From contig JAKZAP010000003.1 of the NCBI GenBank assembly GCA_023053575.1, forward strand, positions 9,586,561 to 9,650,560: a stretch of DNA of 64,000 nucleotides, given 5' to 3'. The translations under genes and the position numbers were made by a program. The notes under the pieces are model-generated. The model was not told the DNA's origin. It was given only the letters and a program-made list of their open reading frames with translations, and did not search any database. Numbering within the stretch: the first letter of the stretch is position 1; each line of letters starts with the position of its first letter. This document shows, one piece after another, positions 38,601 to 46,397 of the stretch. This stretch comes from Branchinecta lynchi (lineage: Eukaryota; Arthropoda; Branchiopoda; Anostraca; Branchinectidae).

Positions 38601-41600
38601 GCTGAAAGTAATCAGAGCCGGCTTCGGTTTTCGGAATTGATTATCGTCAAGTGTCGGGTTTCTAGGATTCCTCAATGAGCACTACCTCTTGTTAATATTG
38701 TCATTTGTCAGGAGCGCTTAAAGTGTAACTGAGAAGACAAGTTATTTTTGTATCATTTAACTGAGTACACTGCATTATTTTGATTGTTTTACGGGATTTG
38801 TTTTCTATTTTCACTGTTTGCTCTAGTACGACGTGCAGAATATCGACGGCCGTCCTCATAACGCAAAATTAAAACTACGATGCGGAAAAATTGAAACTTA
38901 ATACAAACGCCGGTTTTTCATCGTCCAGTGACGAGCTTGCGGAAGATAGCTCACTGCTTGAACTCTTTTTGTCAAGCATACAACATAGAAGTACCACAAA
39001 TCAGACAAGGCTATTCCACTATATGAAAATTTATTATCCTCTTTAAGTGAATAAGTAATGGGGAACTAGATTGTCCTATCTCAGCCCTTTTCGGTTAAAC
39101 TTTAGATATCTGAGAGCGAAAAGAAAGTTAGGGATCTTGTGAAGACTCCGCGGATCTATCCCTCAGTGGGCGTGTTTTAATTTGCCTCAACTGTCTGGCC
39201 GGCAATTAATAATTATTCTTTCGTCAAGAGTAACATTTCAAACCTTATTTAGTGTAACTGGTTTTCAAGGAAACATAATACTAAACTGTTCATGAAACCA
39301 AGAACAAATAAGCCAATGTAACCTCGAGCTTTGAGCTCTTTTTGTCTCTTTTTGCCCGTCTACTTTCCTCTTATTCGCTGACACTGCGAAACAAGACCAA
39401 AGGTGTCGATGGGATCCCAAAAATCTAATATTTGATTCAGACAATCGAGTCTGTTCTTCGCCAGATCCAGTCTTGGACAGGCTAATTATCAGAGAAAACC
39501 AAGTTCAGATATACCTCTATAAACCATCTCTATTTTGACGATACTGACCGGGACTTCCTGCCGATTTCCGAGCGAACTACTAGCCCAGCAAACAAAAAAA
39601 ATACAGAAACAAAACCAGCGTATCTCCTTATCCCTATAAAGAACATCTAATCAACTTTGAATAAAAGTTTGACTTAAAAAAAAATCCGGTTACAACCGGA
39701 TTCCGGAAAAATTATATGTCCGGGTAAAAAAACATCGTCATAAACCGACTCAGCCTCCCTTCTTACCCCTTAATCTGTCATCTACTCGAACTTTTGCTTT
39801 TAACAAATTTTCCGGTTTTGGCCGGATTCCGGGCGAACTACTTGTCCGTCAAGAAAATGATTTTCACCATCGTCTTCAGCATGTCTTCCAACCCCTAAAT
39901 CGAACATCTAATCAACTTCAAATAAAACTTTCACTTTTAACAAACTTTCCGGTTTTGGCCGGATTCCGGGCGAACTACTCGTCCGATGACAAAATGATTT
40001 TCCTCATCGTGCTCAGCATGTCTTCTTACCCCATAATCGACTATCAAACTATCAACTCGAAATAAAACTTCTAATTTTAACAAACTTTCCGGTTTCGGCC
40101 GGATTCCGGGCGTACTACTTATCCTTCGAGAAAATGGTTTTCACCATCGTCTTCAGCATGTCTTCCTACCCCTAAATCGAACATCTAATCAACTACAAAT
40201 AAAACTTTTACTTTTAACAAACTTTCCGGTTTTGGCCGGATTCCGGGCGAACTACTCGTCCGATGACAAAATAGTTTTCACCATCGTGCTCAGCATGTCT
40301 TCTTACCCCATAATCGACTATCACATTAGCTGTTTCAAAATATTTTGTTTGCCCCTTAATTTAAACCCCCTCCCCCACCCCTAAATGTAGGGCTACATAG
40401 CCCATCTACGAACTTGACTGGTCCGACGACCCAACGAATCCTCACACCAAGTTTCATCAAAATATCTCACTCCCTTCGAGAGTTATCGTGCTTACAGACG
40501 GACGGACAGACGGACGGACGGACGGACGGACGGACAGACGGACAACTTTTGCGATGTCATAGGTATCCCTCCACTTACGTTTTGGGATCCCAAAAAGAAC
40601 TCAGCAGGCGTGCATGAACTGCCTCTGTAGAGGCGTCACAATGTTAAACACATATATGTTAAAGCAATGTATAAAACGGATACGTCAGCTACCATGCTTT
40701 GGCAGCGATATAGGCTACGAAGTGTTAAACAAATAGTTTATATGTCTTTTCTGGGGCTCTGCTGCGATAAGGTGTTAGTAGAGGTAACGAAATGTGATGT
40801 TTTGAGTAGCTCCTAAACTCCGCTTCGCACCGGGCAGGGCATCGGGAATGTGTTTAACTTCCGCCCGGTTGTATTACAGAGATCGGGAAACGTCGGTTGT
40901 TTTGCTTATTTATTATTGATGATCCATATCTTATCTAACGTTACCACATAATCTCCCTGTTATCAGTGACCATAGTATCTGCACAAACGCAACTAATACG
41001 CCCGTCCTAAATTCCTTCCGTACTAGTTATATATTGTCGCTAGATGCGCTAGTGCAAAGTAAACAACGCCACGTTGCTTCATGTTGTATGTTTGACCAAG
41101 TTTGTTTAGGTATTTCAGTTTCTTTTGTGTTTGCCTCTTAGGTTTGGACATGTTTAAATGTTTCAGATGTCTCTTCCTCTATGTCTGCTCTACCCAGTTC
41201 TGTTGTGTCAGTCTTCGTCAAGTTTGTCAGTTCTGGCTTCCGATTACAGAGCTTACTGTTGACTGACTTTTCCATAGTGCTAATACGCGACTCGGTGTGA
41301 ATCCAAAGCCCCCTTCAAATAACTTGTACCAAGATCTAACGTGTGATTGTTATTCTGTCTGTGGTGCATCTGTCGGCAGTTCGTTAGTGAATTTATGAAG
41401 AGCGCACACGTTTTAGTGCTCTTCATGGCTAACTCTTTTTGTCGACGAAGAACCACCGTATGCTTAGCGAAGAGCTAGAAACGTCACAAGGTGACCGGAA
41501 CAAACGTCGTTGATTGGTTTACATATGATTTGGGTTTTTATTGGGTTATATTCCTCGTTCTTCTAGAGGTTCACTGGGGGTGTATTGGACTCAAATAGAG

Positions 41601-42016
41601 TATTACTCTACTTCTACAATTCCTGGCAACGGTCATAGACAGGGAGCAACTAAGAATCTAAAATAGTGATTACATGGTTCGCAATGTTACGGAAGTGTTA
41701 GCTTTTTTCATCTGCTCCACACGATATGAAACTTAAGAGCATTTCAGCTAAATACTCAAGCTTGAACCTTCTTTTCAGCGAGTATTCTCCAAGTGAACAT
41801 CACGCCGTACCATCGCTCAACTTTATTGGATTCAACCCAGGAGAGACTTGTGACATGAAAGCTAGTCACGACTTCAACACAAAATTATTTGAAGAACACA
41901 TTCGGGCCTCCAACCTTCAGCGGAATCTTCAGATACTGCCGGGTTACCCTTACCACCACTATGAGCCTAGCTATATGTTTCAGAGGGAATCGGCTGTAGG
42001 GTTCGGAGGTTCGTAA
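23392..42016 (+). CDS. six4/5: SIX4/5-class homeobox transcription factor, five exons, complete
   Basis: Join 23392-23622, 28008-28247, 29567-29718, 30638-30775, 41779-42016. The total is 999 nt, giving 332 residues plus TAA. All junctions are GT-AG and the phases agree (0, 0, 2, 2). Residues 1-77 are a Ser/Asp/Glu-rich N-terminus. About 73-184 form the SIX protein-protein interaction domain, including [11 protein letters not shown] and [16 protein letters not shown]. About 185-244 form the homeodomain, with recognition helix [13 protein letters not shown] around 232-244. Class-specific residues [24 protein letters not shown] and [11 protein letters not shown] match SIX4/5 rather than SIX1/2 (SYCFKEKSR, NPYPSPREK) or SIX3/6. 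SIX proteins are nuclear DNA-binding factors that act with Eya cofactors in muscle, gonad, sensory and neural development (family knowledge). The N-terminal half of the SIX domain is divergent. The tail (255-332) is much shorter than in vertebrate SIX4 and is unlike anything I recognise. Extra 3n exons in the long introns cannot be excluded. Confidence 0.93.
24355..24646. mobile_element. Family B MITE, copy 1 (292 bp), in SIX intron 1
   Basis: Terminal inverted repeat GCGTGTTCCACCCT. Subterminal GTAGTTACTACGCATGACGT and its inverted form CGTAGTAACTTTTCG. Copies at 37034 and 44828. Confidence 0.8.
25343..25400 (+). repeat. Family H repeat
   Basis: CAGCGATATTTCGGCCCTTC followed by TTGGCAAGGGTCCTCGTCAG. 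Lies in SIX intron 1. Confidence 0.65.
26215..26690 (-). mobile_element. LINE 3' fragment with zinc-finger tail
   Basis: The - strand encodes [18 protein letters not shown] and then [20 protein letters not shown]. This is the CxxC...HxxxxC finger that ends many non-LTR retrotransposon polyproteins. A short 3' UTR ends in an ATCT microsatellite (26217-26235), a typical LINE tail. 5'-truncated. In SIX intron 1. Confidence 0.75.
27560..27830 (+). mobile_element. Decayed LINE reverse transcriptase fragment
   Basis: In shifting frames: [20 protein letters not shown], a decayed RQGCVLSPLLF motif, then [14 protein letters not shown], the usual segment after the YxDD box. Stops and frameshifts show it is dead. 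In SIX intron 1. Confidence 0.6.
28008..28247 (+). CDS. six4/5: SIX4/5 exon 2 (SIX domain)
   Basis: Acceptor TTATTTCCAG at 28007, then 80 codons ([10 protein letters not shown] to [10 protein letters not shown]), donor GCG|GTAAGT, phase 0 on both sides. The [17 protein letters not shown] and LQQLWY positions align with the SIX domain. The segment around [18 protein letters not shown] departs from the usual DRLARFLWSLP pattern. Confidence 0.93.
29567..29718 (+). CDS. six4/5: SIX4/5 exon 3 (end of SIX domain, start of homeodomain)
   Basis: Acceptor TATTTTTCAG, then [30 protein letters not shown] and [10 protein letters not shown], donor TATAG|GTGAGT. Phase 2: the codon for Arg208 is split across the intron, inside the homeodomain. 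Confidence 0.95.
29930..30175. mobile_element. Foldback element in SIX intron 3
   Basis: Imperfect inverted arms of about 85 bp. GCACGTGTTTGCGTAT...TTATGACCCTTTTT on the left corresponds to the complement of AAAAAGGGTCATAATAA... and GCGCAAACATGTG on the right. Confidence 0.65.
30638..30775 (+). CDS. six4/5: SIX4/5 exon 4 (homeodomain helices 2-3)
   Basis: Acceptor TTTTCTTTCAG, then [17 protein letters not shown] and [18 protein letters not shown]. It ends AGAAG|GTAAAA, phase 2. Reading through the donor would give a stop (AGG TAA), so a 254-residue short form is possible. The phase-matched exon 5 makes splicing the better reading. Confidence 0.93.
30877..31026. mobile_element. Long palindromic MITE just after SIX exon 4 (150 bp)
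   Basis: Arms of about 70 bp: CTAGTTATCCCTCTAAGAT and GTGCGAGGGATAAATA, with their complements, around a 10-base centre. A right-half relative is at 36391-36513. Confidence 0.8.
31208..32329 (-). mobile_element. P7: pearl-like element, inverted
   Basis: Reads in complement: right end GGGATCCCAAAACGTAAGT first, then the microsatellite, the CATTTAGGGGTGGGGG block, core units, and finally CATCAAAACCTTTGGTCTT. In SIX intron 4. Confidence 0.87.
33108..34178 (-). mobile_element. P8: pearl-like element, inverted
   Basis: Same arrangement as P7, 780 bp further on. The CGATTATTATAGTAGTTCGC join at about 33345-33362 shows a deletion that removed part of the first core unit. Confidence 0.87.
34415..34508. 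repeat. Family H copy inside a perfect 19-bp inverted repeat
   Basis: ACATATGCTTTGGCAGCGA (34415-34433) and its exact complement (34490-34508) enclose CCCTTCTTGGCAAGG and CTCCTCGTCAGGCTG. Confidence 0.8.
35231..35753. mobile_element. Family C element, copy 3 (about 523 bp)
   Basis: Left end more diverged (ACGACAAGGGCTGAGATACG), right end CTTTTCAGTTAAACTTTAAG. In SIX intron 4. Confidence 0.6.
36391..36513 (+). repeat. Right half of the palindromic MITE family
   Basis: AGCGATAACTAGCTGATCAA and CAGCTTGGCTTAAAACCTTA match 30985-31075. Confidence 0.6.
37034..37644. mobile_element. Family B MITE, copy 2, split by a LINE 3' end
   Basis: Ends GTGTTCCACCCTACTT and AGAAGGGTGGAACACG. Compared with copy 1, collinearity breaks after AGTAACTAATCA (37228) and resumes at TAATAGTTAC (about 37609). 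Confidence 0.75.
37229..37608 (-). mobile_element. LINE 3' end inserted in the family B MITE
   Basis: The - strand reads [20 protein letters not shown] (decayed zinc finger of a non-LTR polyprotein), then GTGAATAAATTTTATTATAT at the 3' end. 5'-truncated, about 380 bp. Confidence 0.65.
37645..38175 (-). mobile_element. Further LINE 3' debris
   Basis: Two related segments ([18 protein letters not shown] in complement at 37755-37815, and a diverged version at 38090-38150) flank a TAA-type tail at 37848-37872. This suggests one LINE end inserted into another. Confidence 0.4.
38176..39039. other. Unassigned intronic DNA (SIX intron 4)
   Basis: Nothing recognised. No open frame or repeat match of note. 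Confidence 0.4.
39040..39105 (-). repeat. Family C end fragment
   Basis: Complement of the family C left end (CTCAGCCCTTTTCGGTTAAA). Confidence 0.55.
39389..40596 (+). mobile_element. P4: pearl-like element, near-consensus
   Basis: AACAAGACCAAAGGTGTCGA at left, four to five core units with period 137 bp (CCGGTTTTGG at 39812 and 39949), the longest GACG/GGAC microsatellite of the family (40496-40540), right end CGTTTTGGGATCCCAAAA. In SIX intron 4. Confidence 0.9.
40726..41778. other. End of SIX intron 4
   Basis: 41490-41612 resembles the right arm of the foldback element at 46601-47583 (CGTTGATTGGTTTACA, TTCTAGAGGTTCACTGGGGG). The rest is unassigned. Confidence 0.4.
41779..42016 (+). CDS. 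six4/5: SIX4/5 exon 5 (C-terminal tail, stop)
   Basis: Acceptor ACCTTCTTTTCAG. The first base C completes AG|C (Ser254), matching the phase-2 donor 11.0 kb upstream. There are 78 further codons, rich in Ser, His, Tyr and Asn, including [15 protein letters not shown] near the end, then TAA at 42014-42016. No known domain is visible. The assignment rests on phase, strand, splice site and the resulting multiple of three. It is less certain than exons 1-4. Confidence 0.72.
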
Positions 42017-42134
42017 AGCGCAATAGTACAGTCAATCTAGAGTTTGACCTGGAACAAAGTGCAATCCAAATCTTTTTGACATTGTCCGGATTAGAAAAAA
42101 ATGTCTCTACGACATATCCTAAGCTAAACTGCGG

Positions 42135-42195
42135 AGCCGGGTTCGTTCAGGGACTTCGGACTCCCCATTGGAGATGTCAGTCAACGAACCCGGCT
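42135..42195. repeat. 13-bp inverted repeat in the SIX 3' UTR / downstream region
   Basis: AGCCGGGTTCGTT and AACGAACCCGGCT, perfect, 35-base loop. The AACGAACCCGGCTTCGAC text recurs imperfectly at 42227-42260 and at 34270-34330. Confidence 0.7.
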
Positions 42196-42325
42196 TCGAC
42201 CCCGACTTTGGTCTTAATTAAATTTCAGTCAACAAATCGGCTCCGACACCGACTTTTCAGTCAACGATCCTGGGCGAAATTATCCTTTTTTTGCACTTTT
42301 ATCCCTTTTTACAGATTTGGTGGAA

Positions 42326-42331
42326 AATAAA
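42326..42331 (+). terminator. Candidate poly(A) signal AATAAA of the SIX gene
   Basis: This is a canonical AATAAA 310 nt after the stop codon at 42016. It lies downstream of a 13-bp hairpin at 42135-42195. The AT-rich context makes chance occurrence possible. Confidence 0.4.
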
Positions 42332-43859
42332 ATCGGACGAACTGTGGCTTGCGAAATAATTCTTTAGATTTTGAATATGTTGTACAGAATTTTTGTTTCT
42401 GGTCTGGACACTCAAAATGATTTACATCACAGTTTGTTACAGGTTGTGCTATTAGATTTCGTAGATTTGCTGTAGGCTATTAAAAGTCTGCTGCGGTTGG
42501 AAGGGAGTCTAGGAGAGAACCGCCCGGCGACCCCCACCCCCCTCCGGTTCCAGATCCAAGGGTGATATGATAGTGCTGACGTTAAAGTGGCTTTACGTAT
42601 GTTCTTAGTTGTTTCTTCGTGATAACGAAACTGTATTGAAGTTGAAAAAAATCCGCTATTTTCAGTTGTACATGATAAGGATATATTATTAAAAAATTGA
42701 AATTTTTGCTCTCCCTCGGTTCTGTTGTGCATTTTGGCTTATCTAAAGTGTAGTAAGACAGGTGCGTAGAGTTTTCAAATTACGAATAGCTGAATTCATG
42801 CGTGTTGTATAACGTTTGTTCCTAAACTGCCATATTTGTTCGATGGTATGTTGTTTAATGTAATACATTTGTGTACTAGACTGTTCGTTAGAAATATATA
42901 TAATTTTCGTTTTTTATAACATGGCTGTTGAAAATATACGTCTATATTTGAAGTGTTCTTGAAACGCCTTGATATTTGCTTTGCTGCTTTGCGGAATAAC
43001 TTTTGTTCCAGGTTATGCCAGCATTTCTTAGCAATGGTCCACTTGAGGCCTCTAGTAGAGCAGGGATAGTAGGGTAGAGCGAAGACGGACAAGCTCATTT
43101 ACCGGTAGTTGTAAATGTGCTTGACAGCTTATGTGGCTACCTAGTTACCTACCTACCTAGGCCTAGGCTAAGGAGAACTGGAGACTGCTTTGCGTAGCTT
43201 GATGAGTTTGATTTCCTCGTCCGATCTAGACAACAGTCGACAATTTATTGACTATTTGCAACTTCAATACTGTACTATCTCTATCTACAATAACAGGCTT
43301 CGTTAGATATGCAGTCAAAGTAAATTCCGTCAATATCATATTATGAAAAGATTGTGCTGGATTTCGAACCTGAAGGTGGAGTTTCGCGAATTACTTAGGT
43401 TGCGTTCCGTGGCTTACTATCACGTACATATGCAATCATTACAATTGTGATATTATTTTCGTTCCGCAGTCTCGCATTATAAGAAAATCAGCTCCTCACT
43501 CTTGACATTTTTGTCCCACTGTAGTTACAATCCTTACAATTTAATTTTGATGGTCAGTTCAGTTCGTTTAACTGTATCATGAAAAAATATACGACTAAAA
43601 TAAACCTTTAGCGTCATGACTCGTAATAAATATCTGTTCACGAGGAATTCTCGTCTGCACGGGCAGAATCTATGTCGTCTATACGAACTATGATTCTTTT
43701 CCTTCTAAAGACGATAATAACTGCCACATTAGTAGCTGGATCCACCGCCTATCATCATAACTCATAACTTCCTTGGAACACAACCTTAGTAATGCCTTAC
43801 CGTGTAGACAAGTTACTTTGTAGCCTGGTAGTGTTTCCCGACATTTCGGGAACTACACC
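42332..43859. other. Intergenic DNA between the tail-to-tail genes
   Basis: No gene recognised. The run ACCTAGTTACCTACCTACCT (about 43137-43160) is a short simple repeat. Confidence 0.4.
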
Positions 43860-44820
43860 CTAGAATTAGCATGCGTAACTTTCTAACGAGCAGCTGATGA
43901 ATCCTAACCGTATGTATGGCAAATAAATGCTAAAATAGCTTGCATTGGTGATTAAAAACTTTTGCCGTATTTTGTGGTATTTTGGTTGTGCTTTGGGCAA
44001 ATGCAGTAATAATATGCAGTTGAAATACTACTTATGCCTAGTTACTTTGACTTGAGAGCGCAAAATTTACGATTGTCCATGATGCAGTTTCTTTGACAAT
44101 ACTTGCGTGATATTCCAAAAAACCAGGACCTTGGATGAGCAGGTTATAAATCCCCAACCGTATGTAGCCTACGGGAGATAAATTGTCAGTAAACTTGCTA
44201 TGATTTACAACTGCCTTGATCTATGCAGATAACTGTAACATTGCTATGGCAAAAAGCAGAAAATCAGCAATTACACTATACGGTGGGAATGCTGCTAACG
44301 TCTCGATAGAAATCATAGCTAGTCTGACCTGACATTGCAAAACTTTCAGTTGTCCCTGGTGCTTTTTCCTCGACAATATTTGTGTGGTATGCCACGAAAA
44401 CTAGGATCTGGGGATGAGCAGGTTATAAATCCCGCTATTATGAACGACACATAAATGTTGGGTAGACTTGCATTAACAATTGACAACTGCCGCGATCTTT
44501 GCGGATAACTGTAAGATTGCTTTGGCAAATAGCAGGAAAATAGCAAGTACAATACACAGTGTGAATGCTGATAAGATCTAGATACGAAGCATAACCTGAC
44601 ATACAATAGCAAAACTTTAAAATGACCCTGATACTGTGTCTGTGTCAATACCGCTGAGATCTCCCACAAAACCAAGATCTTGGCTGAGCAATTGATAAGT
44701 CCTACCCAAATTTACAGAACATAAATCTTGGATTAATTTGCATTGGTAATCCATGGCTGCCGCCATCTGCTCGTTCTGCTTGGTTGTAACAGTGCTTCAG
44801 AAAATGGCAAGAATAGCTAA
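43860..44820. repeat. Degenerate tandem array, about four units of 250-280 bp
   Basis: GAGCAGGTTATAAATCCC-type text recurs at about 43887, 44138, 44417 and 44686. Each is followed by CATAAAT/GATAAAT, CTTGCATT and (G)CGATCT..GATAACTGTAA..TTGC blocks in the same order. Units are diverged but collinear. Confidence 0.7.
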
Positions 44821-44827
44821 TAAAGGT

Positions 44828-45070
44828 CGTGTTTCACCCTATTTCCCGTAGTAAGTACGCATGAAGACGTCTGGCTTCAAGGCTGGAAGGAACGCATTTT
44901 TCTACTTTCTGCAAAATATTTGAAAAAGCAAAGATCGTGCCACAGAGATCGTAGTTACCACGCTCATTACTCTGCCAAGCGTGGTAAGCAAATAGTTACT
45001 ACTTACGACGGTCAGCGTAGTAACTGTTCTACCGAGAATAGAGTTACTATTGTAAGAAGGGTAGAACACG
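44828..45070. mobile_element. Family B MITE, copy 3 (243 bp)
   Basis: CGTGTTTCACCCTATTTCCC at left, AGAAGGGTAGAACACG at right. Abuts the tandem array. Confidence 0.75.
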
Positions 45071-46230
45071 TTCAAAATATCTTATGCGGAATTCTTGTAT
45101 GATAATGATTTTGTTCAGGTTTTCCTCAGAAAAGCACTAGCGGATCTAATAAAATAATACAAACAAAAAATAATCAAACTGTGGGACATTATAATACCAG
45201 ACATTACATCATCCAAGCCTGCAATGCTCCCTCTTATGATACCAAGGATAGCTCCAGGGTTCTATACGAACGAAAGGAAACGATCTAGCATCCACTTGGC
45301 TTTTAACTGATAACAGTAGATAGTTCTGTACGATAGCAAGCTCCACTACTATTTTACACAATTAACGCTTAAACTGCAACGAGACATATACGAGATTAGG
45401 CGACTAAATAATTCTAATATTCTACACATCTATGATGATTTTGGAAGACATAAACATTATTGAAGCTTACTTGAAGCTTGGACGAGACTACTTGATTGTG
45501 CAAGAATTCTCGCTTGAACACTGTCATTAGTTCGATAACATTTGAAACTTTCGTGCACATCTTGTTAAATCTTATGAAGTATTCCAAGAATATTTATGTT
45601 CTTTATCTTGCGAAACTTAACATTTATAAACCTTTCGTGCGTTATTATTTTGAGGAACTGAACATTTAAAATGGTCATATCCGCCATAACATAAAACACA
45701 AGGACGCGCGTTCACGTGTTGAATGTTATCAAACTTGGGACAGTGTATGAGTAGATAGATGTACGTTACTTGGGATAGTAATTTAACCGCAAACGGCGAA
45801 ATACAATTGGTGACATAAGGATCGTCCAAAAATGTGACGTACATATAAAGACTACTGTAATTATGATAAAAAAAAAGGCAGGAATCTGGACTAATCATAG
45901 TCGATTTTTCTTCTCCGTGTTTGTTTCCAACAAACTGGTTTTACCGATTATTTTCGTAAGGGTTTTGACAGGTATAGCATTTAGCTTGAAATTCAAAGTT
46001 TTTGAAGCTAATTATTTGGTTGTGGACAATTATAAGCAAGTTCAATTGTGGGCACAACTTTTCCCAACGAACACAGACTCTTGGATTGCAAGATTATTCA
46101 TTGACTTTCAAAGTTAGTTTTATAGTTGCCGGCCTCCACGCCAGTTTTGTGTTAATATATCATTAGACTCACACAGCTGTCTACAGACTGTAGGCTTGAT
46201 TTTGACATAAGTGCTGTATGTTATCCTATA
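45071..46230. other. LAMP 3' UTR / intergenic DNA
   Basis: No AATAAA could be placed confidently on the - strand close to the stop codon, so the 3' end of the LAMP transcript is not defined. Confidence 0.35.
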
Positions 46231-46397
46231 CTACTCCATTGTTCCATACAGCACATCTCTAACTTTAAAATGTCGATATACTGCATAACCGATAATTGTG
46301 GCGACAGTGACTATCGCTAAAGTGCTGCCCACAGCGATTGGGACTGTTTCATCACGATGTCTTCCCTTCGTGATGAAGTCTTGGGGGCAGGTTATGT
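46231..46397 (-). CDS. LAMP: LAMP last exon: fourth cysteine, transmembrane helix, YxxPhi tail
   Basis: Acceptor TTTTTTTTTTCAG, then ITCPQD (fourth cysteine), VPIAVGSTLAIVTVATIIGY (membrane helix, opening like the LAMP1 IPIAVGG), VYRHFKVRDV and LYGTME, stop TAG at 46233-46231. The tyrosine motif sits at the extreme C-terminus, as in LAMPs. Confidence 0.9.

Noticed and set aside
39811..40330. CRISPR-like regular repeats
   Set aside because: The units are about 137 bp, diverged, and part of a eukaryotic mobile element. There are no short identical repeats with unique spacers.
41726..41778. Upstream ATG of the exon 5 open frame as the start of a separate small gene
   Set aside because: The frame upstream of 41779 is a polypyrimidine acceptor tract (CCTTCTTTTCAG). 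Phase continuity with SIX exon 4 explains the exon better.
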